64,000 bases of DNA from Bagarius yarrelli (lineage: Eukaryota; Chordata; Actinopteri; Siluriformes; Sisoridae): NCBI GenBank assembly GCA_005784505.1, contig VCAZ01000049.1, forward strand, positions 3,433,501 to 3,497,500, in the 5' to 3' direction. Each line of letters begins with the position of its first letter. Within the stretch, counting starts at the first letter, position 1. Positions 9,901 through 21,321 of the stretch are shown piece after piece. A program made the translations under genes and the position numbers. A model generated the notes under the pieces. It worked only from the letters and a program-made list of their open reading frames with translations. It was not told the DNA's origin and ran no database searches.

Positions 9901-10710
9901 GACAAAATTGTCACAAAAATATGGCCCTCATATTAAAAACTAAATTAACAATATAAAAAATAAATAAATAAATATTACTAAAAAATATTTTTAAAATAAT
10001 TTTAAATGTCGATGTATGTCTAATGTATGATTGTTTGTCATTGCACTGTGTATTTATTTATTTGTTTGTGTGTTTGTACAGATTTGTGTTGAAAAATTTG
10101 TTTAATTATCTTGTATTGGTACTCTGTTCTTTATTCAAGTAAAAAAAATATATAACAATTTAAATATAACAAGTTGTTTTTTAATTTTTCAGCAATTTTG
10201 ATTAACATTGAAATGAAATTAAAAAAATCATAATGTTATTGAAATTAGGTTTGAATTCTTGGAAATATCTGGAATCTTCCACAAGCCACATGTCAAACAG
10301 AAAAAGATGGCATGTGATTTTTTTTCATTGAGGAAATTTGTTTCCCCTTTATTTCGTATTTTATAAACTTATACGTTTTTAATAAAATCCTACATTTTTT
10401 GTGTCCATTAGGATGAATTTATTTGGTGTATTTGCTAATTTTATGCTATAGAACTCTCAGCCCTACTTACTTTCATCTTTAATACTCATTAAAAAGACAA
10501 AGGCAGCAAATTAAAAAAAAAAAAAAAGCCCAAGGTTGTAAATTCTCTTAGTTGTAACATTTGACACCAACCTGACACACACAAACACATACAATTATAC
10601 ACCCACACACCTACACCCTTCCTGACAGCTTTTAATAACATTCTACTACTCGTTTTATATGAGTATATGAGAGTGACTCAAGGGTGTAGTCAAGTCGTCT
10701 GACCTTAATA
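9901..10710. other. AT-rich intergenic sequence
   Basis: No gene recognised. Contains low-complexity A and T runs (e.g. 10510-10526) and short CA-rich tracts at 10574-10620. Confidence 0.5.
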
Positions 10711-11034
10711 AATCATCCATCCATTTATTCATCCACCCATTCATTGTTTTGGGTCACATGGATATGCTGGAGTCTATCCCAGCTGTCTTTGGGTGAAAGG
10801 CAGTGGTACACCCCAGACAGGCCACCAGTTCATCACAGGGCCACAAACAGACAAACAACCACCACACACTCACACTCACTCCTATGAACAATCAACCGAA
10901 CATACATGTTTTTGACTGTAGGAGGAAACCGGAGTAAAGCCACGCAAGCACGGGGAGAACATGCAAACTCTACACAGAAAGACCCCTGCCTGGGATACAA
11001 ACATGAGACCTTCTTGCTGTGAGGCAACAATGCA
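10711..11034 (-). repeat. SINE-C copy (tRNA-derived, long form)
   Basis: Starts with a CATCCATCCATT-type simple tail, then GGAGTCTATCCCAGCTGTCT, the CACACACTCACACTCACTCC section, GGAGAACATGCAAACTCTAC, and ends with the reversed head ACCTTCTTGCTGTGAGGCAA. This is a widespread fish repeat whose head in plus sense reads TTGCCTCACAGCAAGAAGGT. Confidence 0.8.
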
Positions 11035-11276
11035 TTAATGAATGAATGTATCCCTTAAAAGTTATCCACTTTGTGAAGCAATGTTTGTATATATTCTCCA
11101 CTTACACATAATAAAACACAATGTCTTGTGAAATAATAATATTAAACAGCTGTTCCTTGGCCTTATGGACTGAATGGAATCTGATTATAGATGCATAAAG
11201 CTTATCTGATCTACTGCTGATCTACTAGAATACAAAGGAGGAGAGAAAGGCAAAAATGAGGAAAAAACTAAGTTGA

Positions 11277-11320
<44 letters not shown>

Positions 11321-12025
11321 CAGTAGCGCTGTATAGCTTCTTCTTGGTTTGAAGCACTAGATTATTGAAAGGAAGAGACATACAAATATATATTTTTATT
11401 TTTATAATACATAAAAAATTAAAGTTTTTTTGCATAAATACATAAAAAAACTAAAGCGCCTGAAACAGGTTACCTATTTTACCTACTATAGTCAGTGTGA
11501 TTTTAAGCCTGTTGATATGCTTAGGTTGTTGATATGCTAACAATGCTATTTGTCAGAAAAATAAATACACAAACCTTAGAAATTATGATGTCTCTCTCAG
11601 TTTGTTCTGTGTTTTATGATGTCTAATTGCCCTATTGTACCATAACGTTACTTATCAATTATACTAAATCACGGCATGGCAGTGAATTTGGCGATTAGGA
11701 TTGATAATATGGTGTTTATTAATACTTCCTGGTAACTATTTTAAGCACACTAGTGTTTGATATTGATTTACTGTACAGTACTGCTGAACTCTGGTTGAAC
11801 AGTTATTTCCTGAGGAAGAAGGAGTCTCCAATGCAAGCCAAGTTTTCCCACCACAGAAAAGACTTTAGGGATAAAGAAAGGGTGGAAAGAAAAAGCTAGA
11901 GAGTAGGGGTGTGAGGCGTGATCCACTGTAAGATCCGACTGGTCTCATATGAATGTAACGATAGAAGATGCCCCGTTACATTTAAATCCTTAGTGTGGCA
12001 ATATTTTGTTTCCCTGTGGAGATAA
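11035..12025. other. unassigned intergenic sequence with an (AG)n tract
   Basis: No gene seen. Includes a dinucleotide (AG) tract at about 11276-11318. Confidence 0.5.
11276..11318. repeat. (AG)n microsatellite
   Basis: About 20 AG units with one AA interruption near 11284. Confidence 0.95.
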
Positions 12026-12290
12026 GAAAGCACGAAAGAATGATAGACAAGGCAGAGACAATATGCAAACATTGTAAGAAATGAAATACTGTACACCTCT
12101 GCTAACTCGATCTGCATTGCTATTATAACAGACATTGCGCATATTATGGATGTGGCTGTGCGCGAGAAAGGATTTGAGCCGCACATCAAATGCTTTGCAC
12201 ACACAATAAACCTCGCTAAACAGGCTGGACTTGGTGTTGCGCCTGTCACTCATTTGCTCAGCCGGGGTGAGCCACGAGGCTTTTTTTTTC
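12026..12290 (+). pseudogene. hAT (ZBED-type) transposase fragment
   Basis: Near 12045-12090 the frame resembling AETICKHCKKEM (the C-x2-C half of a BED zinc finger) can be read with one frameshift. From 12105 a clean frame gives TDIAHIMDVAVREKGFEPHI, then KCFAHTINLAKQAGLGVAPV. This matches the hAT/ZBED family pattern DNAxNMxxAV followed by CFAHTLNLA. The region that should separate the zinc finger from this block is missing, so this is a deleted relic. ORFs on the opposite strand here are shadows. Confidence 0.75.
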
Positions 12291-12580
12291 AACAGCTGTC
12301 GCGGTGTTGAGGTCCGAGCCGAAGCTGCTACAAATTAACTACAGAATTTATTAATGGACGTGGCAAAAAAAACCAACATTTTTCACAGTGTTTATATGTT
12401 GTTAATCACCGGATATAATTCATTTTAACAGAAGTTTAATTAACAAAGTTAAAGTTAAAGTAGATTACAAAATGAAGGTTATGCATTTTGTATTTTTCAG
12501 TTGAATAAAAGACAATTTTTTCCTGTATTTCACCTTTAAGGATTTCTTTTTAAAAAAATCTAAAAATCTTGTGTTGTTTT

Positions 12581-12583
<3 letters not shown>

Positions 12584-12635
<52 letters not shown>
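12584..12635. repeat. (GA)26 microsatellite
   Basis: Uninterrupted GA tract of about 52 bp; a homopurine strand. Confidence 0.97.
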
Positions 12636-12639
<4 letters not shown>

Positions 12640-13342
12640 TGAAAGCAAAAGTGTTGCTGGTTATAGATGCAAATACACCAAAGAAATATAATAAAACCAG
12701 AACATTATGAAAACTGTAACTATAAAATAATAAAAATGTAAAACATTCTATTGAAAATAAAAAACTGTTGCTTTGGTGAGTTGCCAACAATAAATATTTC
12801 ACATGCTGTAAATGGAATGAAAGAAAACTCTAGTCACTATTTAAAGTAGATCAAATCAGTTCATTAAAGTTTTCCTAAAACCAAAAAAATACATCTTCTT
12901 TGGTTAGGACTTTTTTGATCCGTTTCAAATGTTGACCACTATACGTCAAATGTTGACTACTATACTATACTACTATACTTTAGAAAAGTTTTTTTTCTAG
13001 CATATCATTTTACTTATTGCCGATAGAATAATACTTTGTTAACTATTATGTTAGTAATAGTAAATGAATAACTGAGTATGTTCACCACCTAGTTTTCCTT
13101 TGTAGCCTTTAAGCTTACAGCTAATTAATTTTGAAGATATTGTTTAGTGAATAATGGCTGATCCACTAACTACAGGGAAGTTTTTGGTAGTAATAACCGT
13201 GAGAAATGTACAAACTATAATATGTCACTTTCAGTCTCATATGTGAAAACAAGGAACTATGATTATAGACATAACAGCAGTTTTAGAGGCCAATAAAAAC
13301 AGCTGTATTCAGGTTGACGTAAGTATACCTTATAAGCAAAAT
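12636..13342. other. unassigned intergenic sequence
   Basis: AT-rich, no recognised content. A short TACTATAC repeat lies near 12940-12980. Confidence 0.5.
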
Positions 13343-13350
13343 GTACCGAG

Positions 13351-13659
13351 CAGTGGCATACCTGTGGGGAAAGGGGGGGCAGCATCTAGGGGCGCCAAGT
13401 TGATGTTACACAATTACAACTGAAGGAATCAGGATGAAAAGTTTTCCCCAATTATATCGTAAAAGTATCATTGTTGACTTAATTATTTAATTTTTTCATC
13501 CTCTAAAATACCCTAAATATTTGCTTTGTTTTAAAACTCAGGAAATTTGTAGAAAAGCATAAAGGACCCCCTTATGGCTCACACCTTGTCACGAGGGGGC
13601 CAGGAGAGTCACGAAACTGACTTTGTCCCCGGGCACTGAAAACCCTACCTACACCTCTG
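13351..13659. mobile_element. hAT-like MITE, 309 bp
   Basis: The left end CAGTGGCATACCTGTGGGGA and the right end, read inward on the minus strand as CAGAGGTGTAGGTAGGGTTT, both fit the hAT-type CAGNGGYGTA terminus. The flanks are GTACCGAG (13343-13350) and GTACCCAA (13660-13667), an imperfect 8-bp target duplication (6 of 8 match). No coding capacity. Confidence 0.68.
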
Positions 13660-13667
13660 GTACCCAA

Positions 13668-14199
13668 AAGGCACATGGGGTCTACACCGACAGTATACCC
13701 TATATATGCTACAGCCACAAGGTTACAAGGCATGACCAGAGACATATACTTTCAGTATTAGTGTGTAGATTTTTATAAAAAGCTTTTTCCAGAAATAGCA
13801 TGCTGTGTAGGAAGCTACACCCAGTTGTACTATATTAGTAATGTTAGAGTAAATTACGAGGTGGTGTGTGGTTTGCCACAACGGTAGCGGATTGTGCAGT
13901 TAAATACTCATTACTGTGTCCTAATGTTTCACTTCACAGTGTCTTTATCACTGCATTGAGAGTGTTCGTCTGTGTGGGTTGCACTCAGGTTTCAACATAA
14001 ATTCTTTTACCAGTTAAAAACGTATAAATCTTAATTTTTTTGTATAAAATGTAAGTCATTTTATATCCAGGTTATTCGTTTAATTAGAAATTATTTGTAA
14101 TTGCTACTTGAAAATTTAAATTTTAAAGTCATATGCTGAAGCACCACCTAATTACAGTACTAATTGCTAAAAGCAAATATTTATATTTATTTATTTAAT
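13668..14199. other. unassigned intergenic sequence
   Basis: No gene or repeat recognised. Confidence 0.5.
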
Positions 14200-14536
14200 A
14201 TTTATTCATTCACCTTTTATTCCGGCTTATTCCCTAATTTGGGGTCACAGGGATCTGCTGGAGCCTATTCCACCTGTCTCTGAAAGGGTGAAAGGCAGGA
14301 GGGCGAACATGGTCCATCACAGGGCCACACACACTTACACTCACTCCTGTGGGCAATTTAGAATCACCAATTTATCTAACATACATGTTTTTGGGAGAAA
14401 ACCGAAGAACCCCGGAGTAAACTCACACAAGCACAGGGAGAACATGATCATTTTACACAGAAAGACTCCTGACCTGGAATCAAACCCAGGCCTTCTTGCT
14501 GTGAGGCAACAGTGCTAACCACTAAGCCAGCACGCT
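14200..14536 (-). repeat. SINE-C copy
   Basis: TTTATTCATTCACC tail, GGGGTCACAGGGATCTGCTG, CACAGGGCCACACACACTTA, CAGGGAGAACATGATC and the reversed head GCTGTGAGGCAACAGTGCTA. Confidence 0.85.
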
Positions 14537-15804
14537 GATCTTATTTAATAATAATATTTAATATTTGACACTGACAATACAAAAAACTCCAGATAACAAT
14601 ACAAAAATATTTTTACACAGTATTGAAATCTGTATTTACAAGTATTGAAATCTGTCACTATGAGATTTTTGACGTATGAGGTCAAAATCCATTTTCCTTT
14701 GATCAATGATAACTCTTTTTTTTTTGGCTCTGATTGTTGTGTGGTTCTGCAAAGTCCATCTGTGTCACAACACCCTGAGAACCACACACAGAGTGGCATG
14801 AAGTTATGTGGCTTTTCTGAAAGCACTGAGTGGAAAAAAACAACAGCGCTTCTGTCCGTGACCAAGCAAAACACACTTTTCCCCCTAATGCATCATTCAG
14901 ACACATTCATTCGAACCTTAGTATTTTCCTCCGCTTCTTTATTCATCTGCCTTCTTATAGAAAAATCAGAGGAGGGAAGTTACCAAGTAGTCCAATTACA
15001 ATGACTAAACTCTTTTTTTTATTGGAATCTGTTATTTTGCTTGTGTTTTCCCCACTTTTTACTATAGTGACTTTCCTAATATTGACCTTTAATTTACTTT
15101 TCTTCGCTTTAGTGCTACACTTACTCTACAATAAAAGGAACTAGCTTGATCCAAACAAAGTGTACACAATCAGCTAGATTGTATCGTGTCTAGTCTCAAC
15201 CTTAGACATCACACCCATAGACAGCTGGCTAAACATTTGATTCATATGGCATACCTAGCTGGAAACTTTAGTAGTTTCTAAGTCGCCCTGTTTTGTAGAA
15301 GTGTACAGGATTTCCAGGAGACATGTGTGTTGCATTGTTTAACTGTCCACCTGGAAACAACTCAAAGCCGTCTGATCGATAAAGTTAGATGTTGTTGGGA
15401 TATGCTAGGAAACAAATTTTACTGTACTGTAAAGTATATGTGACAAAGATATTTACTTAGTGACGCCCCCATGATGTGACACAGAACGAAACGTCATTGG
15501 TTGCTTCACCTGTCAGTCATACGTCATACTCTTGGGCGGGTCTTAGCCATTCAAAGAGCCAAGGTTTCCAGAGCTTCTGCCGTCAGTCTGACAATCTGAC
15601 TATGCGAGACTATATTATGAAAAGCTTTTTTTTTTAAATGTTAAATCTTAGCTTGATATGAGCTTTAAAAAATAGGGTTTTTTTTAAATTAGTCTTAGAG
15701 TTAATATCATGCTAGCTAACAAAGCTGATATTAGAAATTTAGAACTATAGCTTTTATTAAAGGTAGGCATAGCTAATAGGTTCCTATTTTTACTGAAAAA
15801 ATAC
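14537..15804. other. unassigned sequence including a promoter-like patch
   Basis: Two overlapping plus-strand ORFs (14645-15004 and 14830-15144) have no recognisable domain; the second ends in a hydrophobic T-rich stretch. About 15455-15600 has higher GC, two ACGTCA-like half sites and inverted CCAAT boxes (see findings). Confidence 0.4.
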
Positions 15805-15973
15805 AAATTTATTTACTTATTAATACCCTTATCCAGAGCGACAGTATACAGTATATCAAACTGAGCAGTAAAGGGTTACAGCCTCAGCTCAGGGGTCCAG
15901 CAGTTTGATGATGCTGGGAATTGAACCCACAATCTTCCGTCCAACACTTTAACCACTGGGCTTCCATTTCCCC
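15805..15973 (-). repeat. SINE-A copy, diverged
   Basis: CCCTTATCCAGAGCGACAGT, CTCAGCTCAGGGGTCCAGCA, TGATGCTGGGAATTGAACCC and CAACACTTTAACCACTGG. Confidence 0.78.
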
Positions 15974-16115
15974 CAATTTACTCACAGAAACCAAATAGCC
16001 AAACGTCTTTTTCTTTGCTGAATATTTTTTATCAAAAGAATTTAAGAGTTGCTTTTTTCTATTTTATCTTGAGTAATGTTTAATTGAGGGTTTCTGCTAC
16101 AGGCTTGCACTTTAC

Positions 16116-16520
16116 TGACAGAAGTATTAGGACACCTGATTATCACATTCATATGTGTTTCCAACATCCTGTCCCAGATTTAGTCTCACTCTTACTACTA
16201 TAATAACCTCAACAAATTTTCCTTAGCTTTTGGAGCGTAGCTGTGGGGATTTTTCTACTAAGCCACAATGGCATTAGTGAGTTTAAAAAAAAAAAAGGTT
16301 CTGTTAGGAGGTCTGTAGTGCAATCATTATTCCAGTTCATCCTAAATGGTTTAATAGAATAGACTAGTCCTTATAGAGCTTACATTGTGCACGGGGGCAT
16401 TTTTTTATTGGAACAGTGTTTGGGCTATTTAGATCCAGTAAAATAATAATCTAACTCTACAACTTACAAAGACAGTTTGGAAAAGACACACCTATGTGTG
16501 TCAACAAACATTTGGACATT
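16116..16520 (-). mobile_element. Tc1-like T2 copy, internally deleted
   Basis: Begins with AGTATTAGGACACCTGATTA and CCAGATTTAGTCTCACTCTT, then TTTGGAGCGTAGCTGTGGGG and GCCACAATGGCATTAGTGAG. After a poly(A) stretch it resumes with GCACGGGGGCAT and GGAACAGTGTTTGGGC, ending at AACATTTGGACATT. Both ends survive in decayed form. Confidence 0.72.
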
Positions 16521-18551
16521 TGTAGAAAGTGTTAGTTAATAGCAAGTGCATAGCGTAAACTGTTTGTTCCTTCTCAGTGTGAATCAGAAGGTTGGAATGC
16601 CACACGTCGACGACTGAACTAGGTATTGTGTGATTCACCAGGGGTCACGGTGAGTGACTGTGTCACATGAAAGAACTTATCACAACAATCTGCGACTTGT
16701 GACATTTTCTAACATAGTCGCTGGCAGGTTTTTCCTCTTCATTCAATTTTGCCTTGCCTTTATTAGGTGTACGAGCAGATCTATAAATCCTTATGTTCTT
16801 ATAGTATTGTACTCTAATATAGCAGGTATTAGATCATATCTTATTTCATAGTTGTTTTCGTAAATCTGCAGGCTAGCATACACGTGGCTTGGAATTTGGG
16901 CATGCAATTGTCTCGTAGCTGAACAATTAACTTCAAAACTGAATGAAAGTACATGTATGTGCCATTCAGGAAAGCTTGTATTCACATTTAATTACAATAC
17001 AAAGCTTAACAATTATGACAAAAACTCCTTCTTTAGCAAAAGGGCATCAGTCGGTGATGAGGCTTAATTCTATCAACAGGTTGTACAAAGATTATATTTT
17101 CATTTTAATTATTTGATTTTTGGACTAACCAGAAAAGCTGGACTCTGGATAACCCTTACTGTTAAAATAAAGCAGGGCAAACAAGAACACTGGGCTTTTA
17201 GACAGTCATGGGGAAGAACAAACTCGTTTGTTCAGCTGCTTGTGCCAAGTTTTTTTAAGGTTATGGGCTGTGCTCCTAGTTATAGACTGGCAAAGACACA
17301 ACTACACTGATGAATTTGCTTAACCGGATTTGACCGTAAGTCATTTGGAACATGTTGTGTTTGTGTGCTGGGTTGTTATTAGCCCCACATTCATGGAATC
17401 TTAATAATGAAGTGTTGGAAAACATGAATCCTTAATTCAATAATCTGTGTAATAAACAAGACAAAAACAATGTGAAAGGAAAACTGCAAAATGGCCAATA
17501 AGACTACTGTTGAGCACGAAAAAAAGAAATATAAGATACATAGTGGATCTTAAAGTGGAGCTTCTGAGGTTATACCGTAATTAATCCAGCATGAATAAGG
17601 ACCTCCTCCACCCTCTGCCCTATAAACACTTCTGTATTACAGAGAAGAAGAAAACAAATCTTTATATGCACACATTATAGACTTTCTGTTGTCCCACACT
17701 TTTTACTGATCCTCTGTCATTAATTCCCAGAGCTGATGTCTTAAATTGTGTGTGGTCAATGTTTCCTAGTGGTGACTGCCCTAGCTGCCGCCTTTCATCT
17801 TAACCATGATGACAGAGCTTCCAGATGACGTGTGTGATGGAAAGTCATGGCCTGTCGTCATCTAGCTAAACGAAGGACAGGCCCACGTGGTGTCCCCTGT
17901 GGCACGGAGGTCTTAAACAGTGCTGTAAGGTTGGGTTGTGCTGCTGAGTAAGTAACATACTTTGCTTCAATGTGTTATTGTGGTATTCTGTAAGAAAACA
18001 AAGTGGATTAGCTTCTGCGGTATGAAATCGTAGCTTTTTCTTGCCACCAGGGTAGCAGACTCATGTAAGAGAGAGAGCTAAATTTACAGAATTAAAGGAC
18101 GAATCCACCCTTAAACTCTTTGCAGATTGATAATTAAAATCTTAATTTGATTCTAATAGCCAAGATTTAATTCAAAATGGAATTTACTATTATGACAGCT
18201 TGGAATACATGCTAAAAAGATGTACCAGTGAAAGTATTACTTGCTTTATTTATACCGATAAAGATTTAGTGCTTTATCACTTTTTTTAGTTTGCTCACTT
18301 TATTCTCTGTACGCTTGCAAAGATACAACTTTCAGTCTAATACCATTGTCCTGCCATAAATTGCTAACTCTCTAAAATGGGTTAATTTCCTAACTGTACA
18401 ACAAGCTTTCTCTCCACAGTTATATCCAATAGCAGTTTGGAGCTTAAAAGTCACTTTGACTGACCAGATTCTTTTTGAAGCTAAACAAGCCCAACTGTAA
18501 TTTGTTACTTTATTTTTTTAAAGTTATTGTTTCGGGTATTTTGACTTCATC
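16521..18551. other. unassigned intergenic sequence
   Basis: About 2 kb with no recognised repeat, ORF or RNA gene. Some parts (17700-17950) are GC-balanced and repeat-free and might be conserved regulatory DNA, which I cannot test here. Confidence 0.45.
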
Positions 18552-18668
18552 GATAGGACAGGACAGAGAGAGAGAGGAGGGTGGTGCCAAAAGGGACCCA
18601 ACCCAGAATCGAACCCGGGTCGCAATGAGTGCCGGCACCTTAACCCACTACACCATGGCACCAGCCGA
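18552..18668 (-). repeat. tRNA-derived SINE-like repeat (family D)
   Basis: On the minus strand the head reads GGTGCCATGGTGTAGTGGGT and TTAAGGTGCCGGCACTCATT, then B-box CCCGGGTTCGATTCTGGG. It has A- and B-box-like promoter elements but does not fold as a complete tRNA that I can see. A related head is at 60785. Confidence 0.55.
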
Positions 18669-19013
18669 TTGGTTGATTTTAATGTCAGTCATATGTTCTC
18701 ATGGGCAATAATAGCTGTTGGGAATCCAGACCTTCTGGTGGTAGTTTAAAAGTCTGGCCATGCAAAGTCAAACAACTGGTGACTTCTCATGGGAGTGGGT
18801 GGTAAGTCAGTGGTTAAAGTCTTGTACTGCTTCCTGTGACCATCAGGCTACCACCGAACTTTAAATTACATTGTAATTCAAATACATTGAATAAACTTAC
18901 TGTAACTGTAATTTTACGGATAATGTAACACGTTTTTGGCAAAACAGTTCCTTTTTCAAGCTCAGAATTTATTATCAATTTAAGTAAATGAACAAAAATT
19001 CATATTATACTCA
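18669..19013. other. unassigned sequence with a possible SINE head scrap
   Basis: 18796-18860 (GTGGGTGGTAAGTCAGTGGT) resembles the SINE-A head but lacks the body. Confidence 0.35.
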
Positions 19014-19330
19014 TATAACCAAATGTTGGTGGACAAGTGCTGTAAGTGTCTTCAACCCAAACTGTTACCACAAAGTTGGACACACACAGTTCTCCAGAAT
19101 GTTTTAGTAGTATGTTATAGAAGTAAAGAGGCCTGAACACTGTTTCAGCATGACAATGCCCCTGTGCACAAAACCCCTGAGAGTCATTTGGACATGGTTT
19201 GTTATAATTGGAGTAGAACTTTGACCTTTGACCCCAGCCCTACTGTACACTTTTGGGATGCCTGATCTCAATGACACTATTGTGGCTAAATAAGAAATTT
19301 TCCACAGCCTTTCATACAGATTTGATAGTT
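19014..19330 (+). mobile_element. Tc1-like T2 copy, 3' truncated
   Basis: TTACCACAAAGTTGGACACA, AGAGGCCTGAACACTGTTTC, GCATGACAATGCCCCTGTGC, CCCCAGCCCTACTGTACACT and TCCACAGCCTTTCA. The middle is a decayed transposase C-terminus. Confidence 0.8.
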
Positions 19331-20484
19331 AATCAATACTTTGGTCTATATAGTACATCATCTGAGGATAAGTTAATTGGTGCTTTACTTGTTTAAATAT
19401 TGATATCAGTATATACAAATATAGGCAAAGTAATTTGTGGTATGTGCACCAAATGGGCCAAAGTTTGCGTTGCATACCATTTCCTTTTATAGCAGTGCTT
19501 TTGGGCTATGCTGTGAAATGGACATTAGATCAGGGCTTCCTATGCAGATGGCTTAGACTCCCTCATGTTCAAGTCACAAGAATGCACTGCAAACCACCTG
19601 TACAAATATGCTTCTGGCTTCTCAGTTTCTGCGTTTGTGTTTGGTTGCACAAAGCTCTCTAACTGTATTAGCAGACCGACGTTGTAAATTTCTGATCCAA
19701 TACGCAGGAGAGCAGTAGAATTTATCACACCCGGCGTGTAGCCTATATATTTTTCTATTAAAACACATTTTATTTCAAAGCAAAAAGGCAAAGAACTGCT
19801 CGATTCATGATTACGGTCTCAAATGCTGACAGCCTCCGCCAAACATTTTTGCTTTGAGTAAAATTAGTTTCCGAAACATCTGTTTAAGCCACATGTTTGT
19901 CAGTCTTGTGAGAAAGAGGAGAGTTGAAAAAAGGACTGGACACTTACTTTCCTGAGGTTTGAAATGAGTAGGAGTGTTTCACCCAGCTGCAGGTCTGATT
20001 TAGCATGGATGGGTGGCACGCAGATTTTGGAGATCCTGGTACGTTCAGCCCAGAACTAGCCACTCCAGCTAGTGCTTATAAATAGAGCTGCTTTGAGTGA
20101 GCAAGCCAACAGACGGCGGCAGCTCTCTGTCTGTGCCTTAAACTGAAAGATCAGTTCCGGGAAATATATAGAGAGATGTAAATAACTGAGCAGAGAAGAC
20201 ATAACAGTAAATATACAGAATGTCAAGCATTGCATAACATCTACCAAAATAAGTATAAGAAGTTGTCCACAAAAAATGAATATTCTTTAACACACAAATC
20301 CATACTGCTGTAACAGGCATTTCCTGATTTTGATGAAAGTGTTAGTCCGTCCTGATGAAATGACCCTATAATAAGGGGCTGCAAAATCAAAGAGAACTAA
20401 ACCATTTTTTTAAAGTCAAGATAAGACATTAATTAAAATATTGTAAAATATGAAATCTGCAAAATCATTCATATATACTATTCG
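19331..20484. other. unassigned intergenic sequence with a TATA-like site
   Basis: No gene recognised. TATAAATAG at 20079-20087 is followed by a GC-rich stretch with GACGGCGGCAGC, a possible core promoter. Confidence 0.35.
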
Positions 20485-20761
20485 GTGCACAACACAAAGA
20501 CATTTAAAAAGCAAACATATGTTCACAACACAATAGCATCAAGTCAAAAGACAATGGTAACAAGACAAAACACAACGGTAACAAGACAAAACACGATGGT
20601 AACAAAACAAAACACAACGGTAACAAAACAAAACACAACGGTAACAAGACAAAACACAACAGTAACAAGACAAAACACAACGGTAACAAGACAAAACACA
20701 ATGGTAACAAGACAAAACACAACGGTAACAAGACAAGACACTCCTGACCATAGGGGACAGT
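20485..20761 (+). repeat. left arm of an inverted repeat, with internal minisatellite
   Basis: Begins GTGCACAACACAAAGAC, then TTTAAAAAGCAAACA, AGCATCAAGTCA, and ends CTGACCATAGGGGACA. The same landmarks occur in reverse order and orientation at 20943-21097. Looks like two inverted copies, or the two ends, of one unidentified element. Confidence 0.6.
20544..20738 (+). repeat. 21-bp minisatellite, about 9 copies
   Basis: Unit AACAAGACAAAACACAACGGT with single-base variants (e.g. CAATGGT, CAACAGT). As 21 is a multiple of 3, all frames stay open and give a spurious ORF with a TVTRQNT heptad on the plus strand and Cys/Leu-rich ones on the other. It lies inside the left inverted-repeat arm only. 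Confidence 0.93.
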
Positions 20762-20942
20762 AAAAAACTGCATTTCCTCCGGGCGCATAACAACAGAATA
20801 TGTATGTAAATGATGTGATCTTAATAGGTGTATAAATATTTAAAAAAACAAACATACATTTTGATATTTAATTTTTTCCTGTTTTTATAGTCTCTTTGTG
20901 CAACAGTTAAACATCCAGAATATCTAATTAAATGCCTGTTTC

Positions 20943-21097
20943 TGGGGACAAGCAGCCCCTATTGGTCAGCTGGTATTCCGCTGTGTTGTGACTTGATTTC
21001 GTTGCGTTATGAACGTTTGTTTCCTTTTTAAATTCAATGATGTTGTGGTTTGTTTTTGTTGTGTTCCGGGTTAATACCTTTGTGTAATGTTGTGCAC
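20943..21097 (-). repeat. right arm of the inverted repeat
   Basis: On the minus strand: GTGCACAACATTACACAAAG, TTTAAAAAGGAAACAAACGT, GCAACGAAATCAAGTCACAA, GCTGACCAATAGGGGCTGC. Matches the left arm except that it has no minisatellite expansion. Confidence 0.6.
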
Positions 21098-21321
21098 TAC
21101 TTCTTGTGCCTCGGGGGGTTTCATCCGGGTACTCTGGTTGCCTCCCCAAGTCCAAGGACACCTCTAAATTATCTATAGTCTGTAGGTGTAGATGTTGGAG
21201 TGGGAGTGGGTGTGCCCTGCGATATATTGGCACCATGTCCAGGGTGTCCCACGCCTTGTGTCCAAAACCCCCCCTGGATAAATCTCCAGGTCTCCGTGAC
21301 CCAATGGATAAATGTATTTAA
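21098..21321 (+). repeat. SINE-C fragment, plus orientation
   Basis: GGTTTCATCCGGGTACTCTG, CCAAGTCCAAGGACACCTCT, GTGGGTGTGCCCTGCGATAT and GTCCAGGGTGTCCCACGCCT. The tRNA-like head is missing. It follows the inverted repeat directly. Confidence 0.65.

Noticed and set aside
14645..15144. Two overlapping plus-strand ORFs, one with a hydrophobic tail
   Set aside because: No recognisable domain, T-rich composition explains the hydrophobicity, and there is no supporting splice or promoter evidence.
18552..18668. Possible tRNA gene with A and B boxes
   Set aside because: I could not fold a full cloverleaf and the head continues into non-tRNA sequence, as in SINEs; the same holds for the SINE-A and SINE-C heads.
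20544..20738. Array of near-identical short direct repeats resembling CRISPR
   Set aside because: Units are head-to-tail with no spacers, in a vertebrate genome; it is a minisatellite. The same applies to 40057-40141.
20485..20763. 92-codon ORF with TVTRQNT repeats, and Cys/Leu-rich ORFs on the other strand
   Set aside because: They arise because the 21-bp minisatellite unit is a multiple of three and stop-free; no start context, splice sites or homology.
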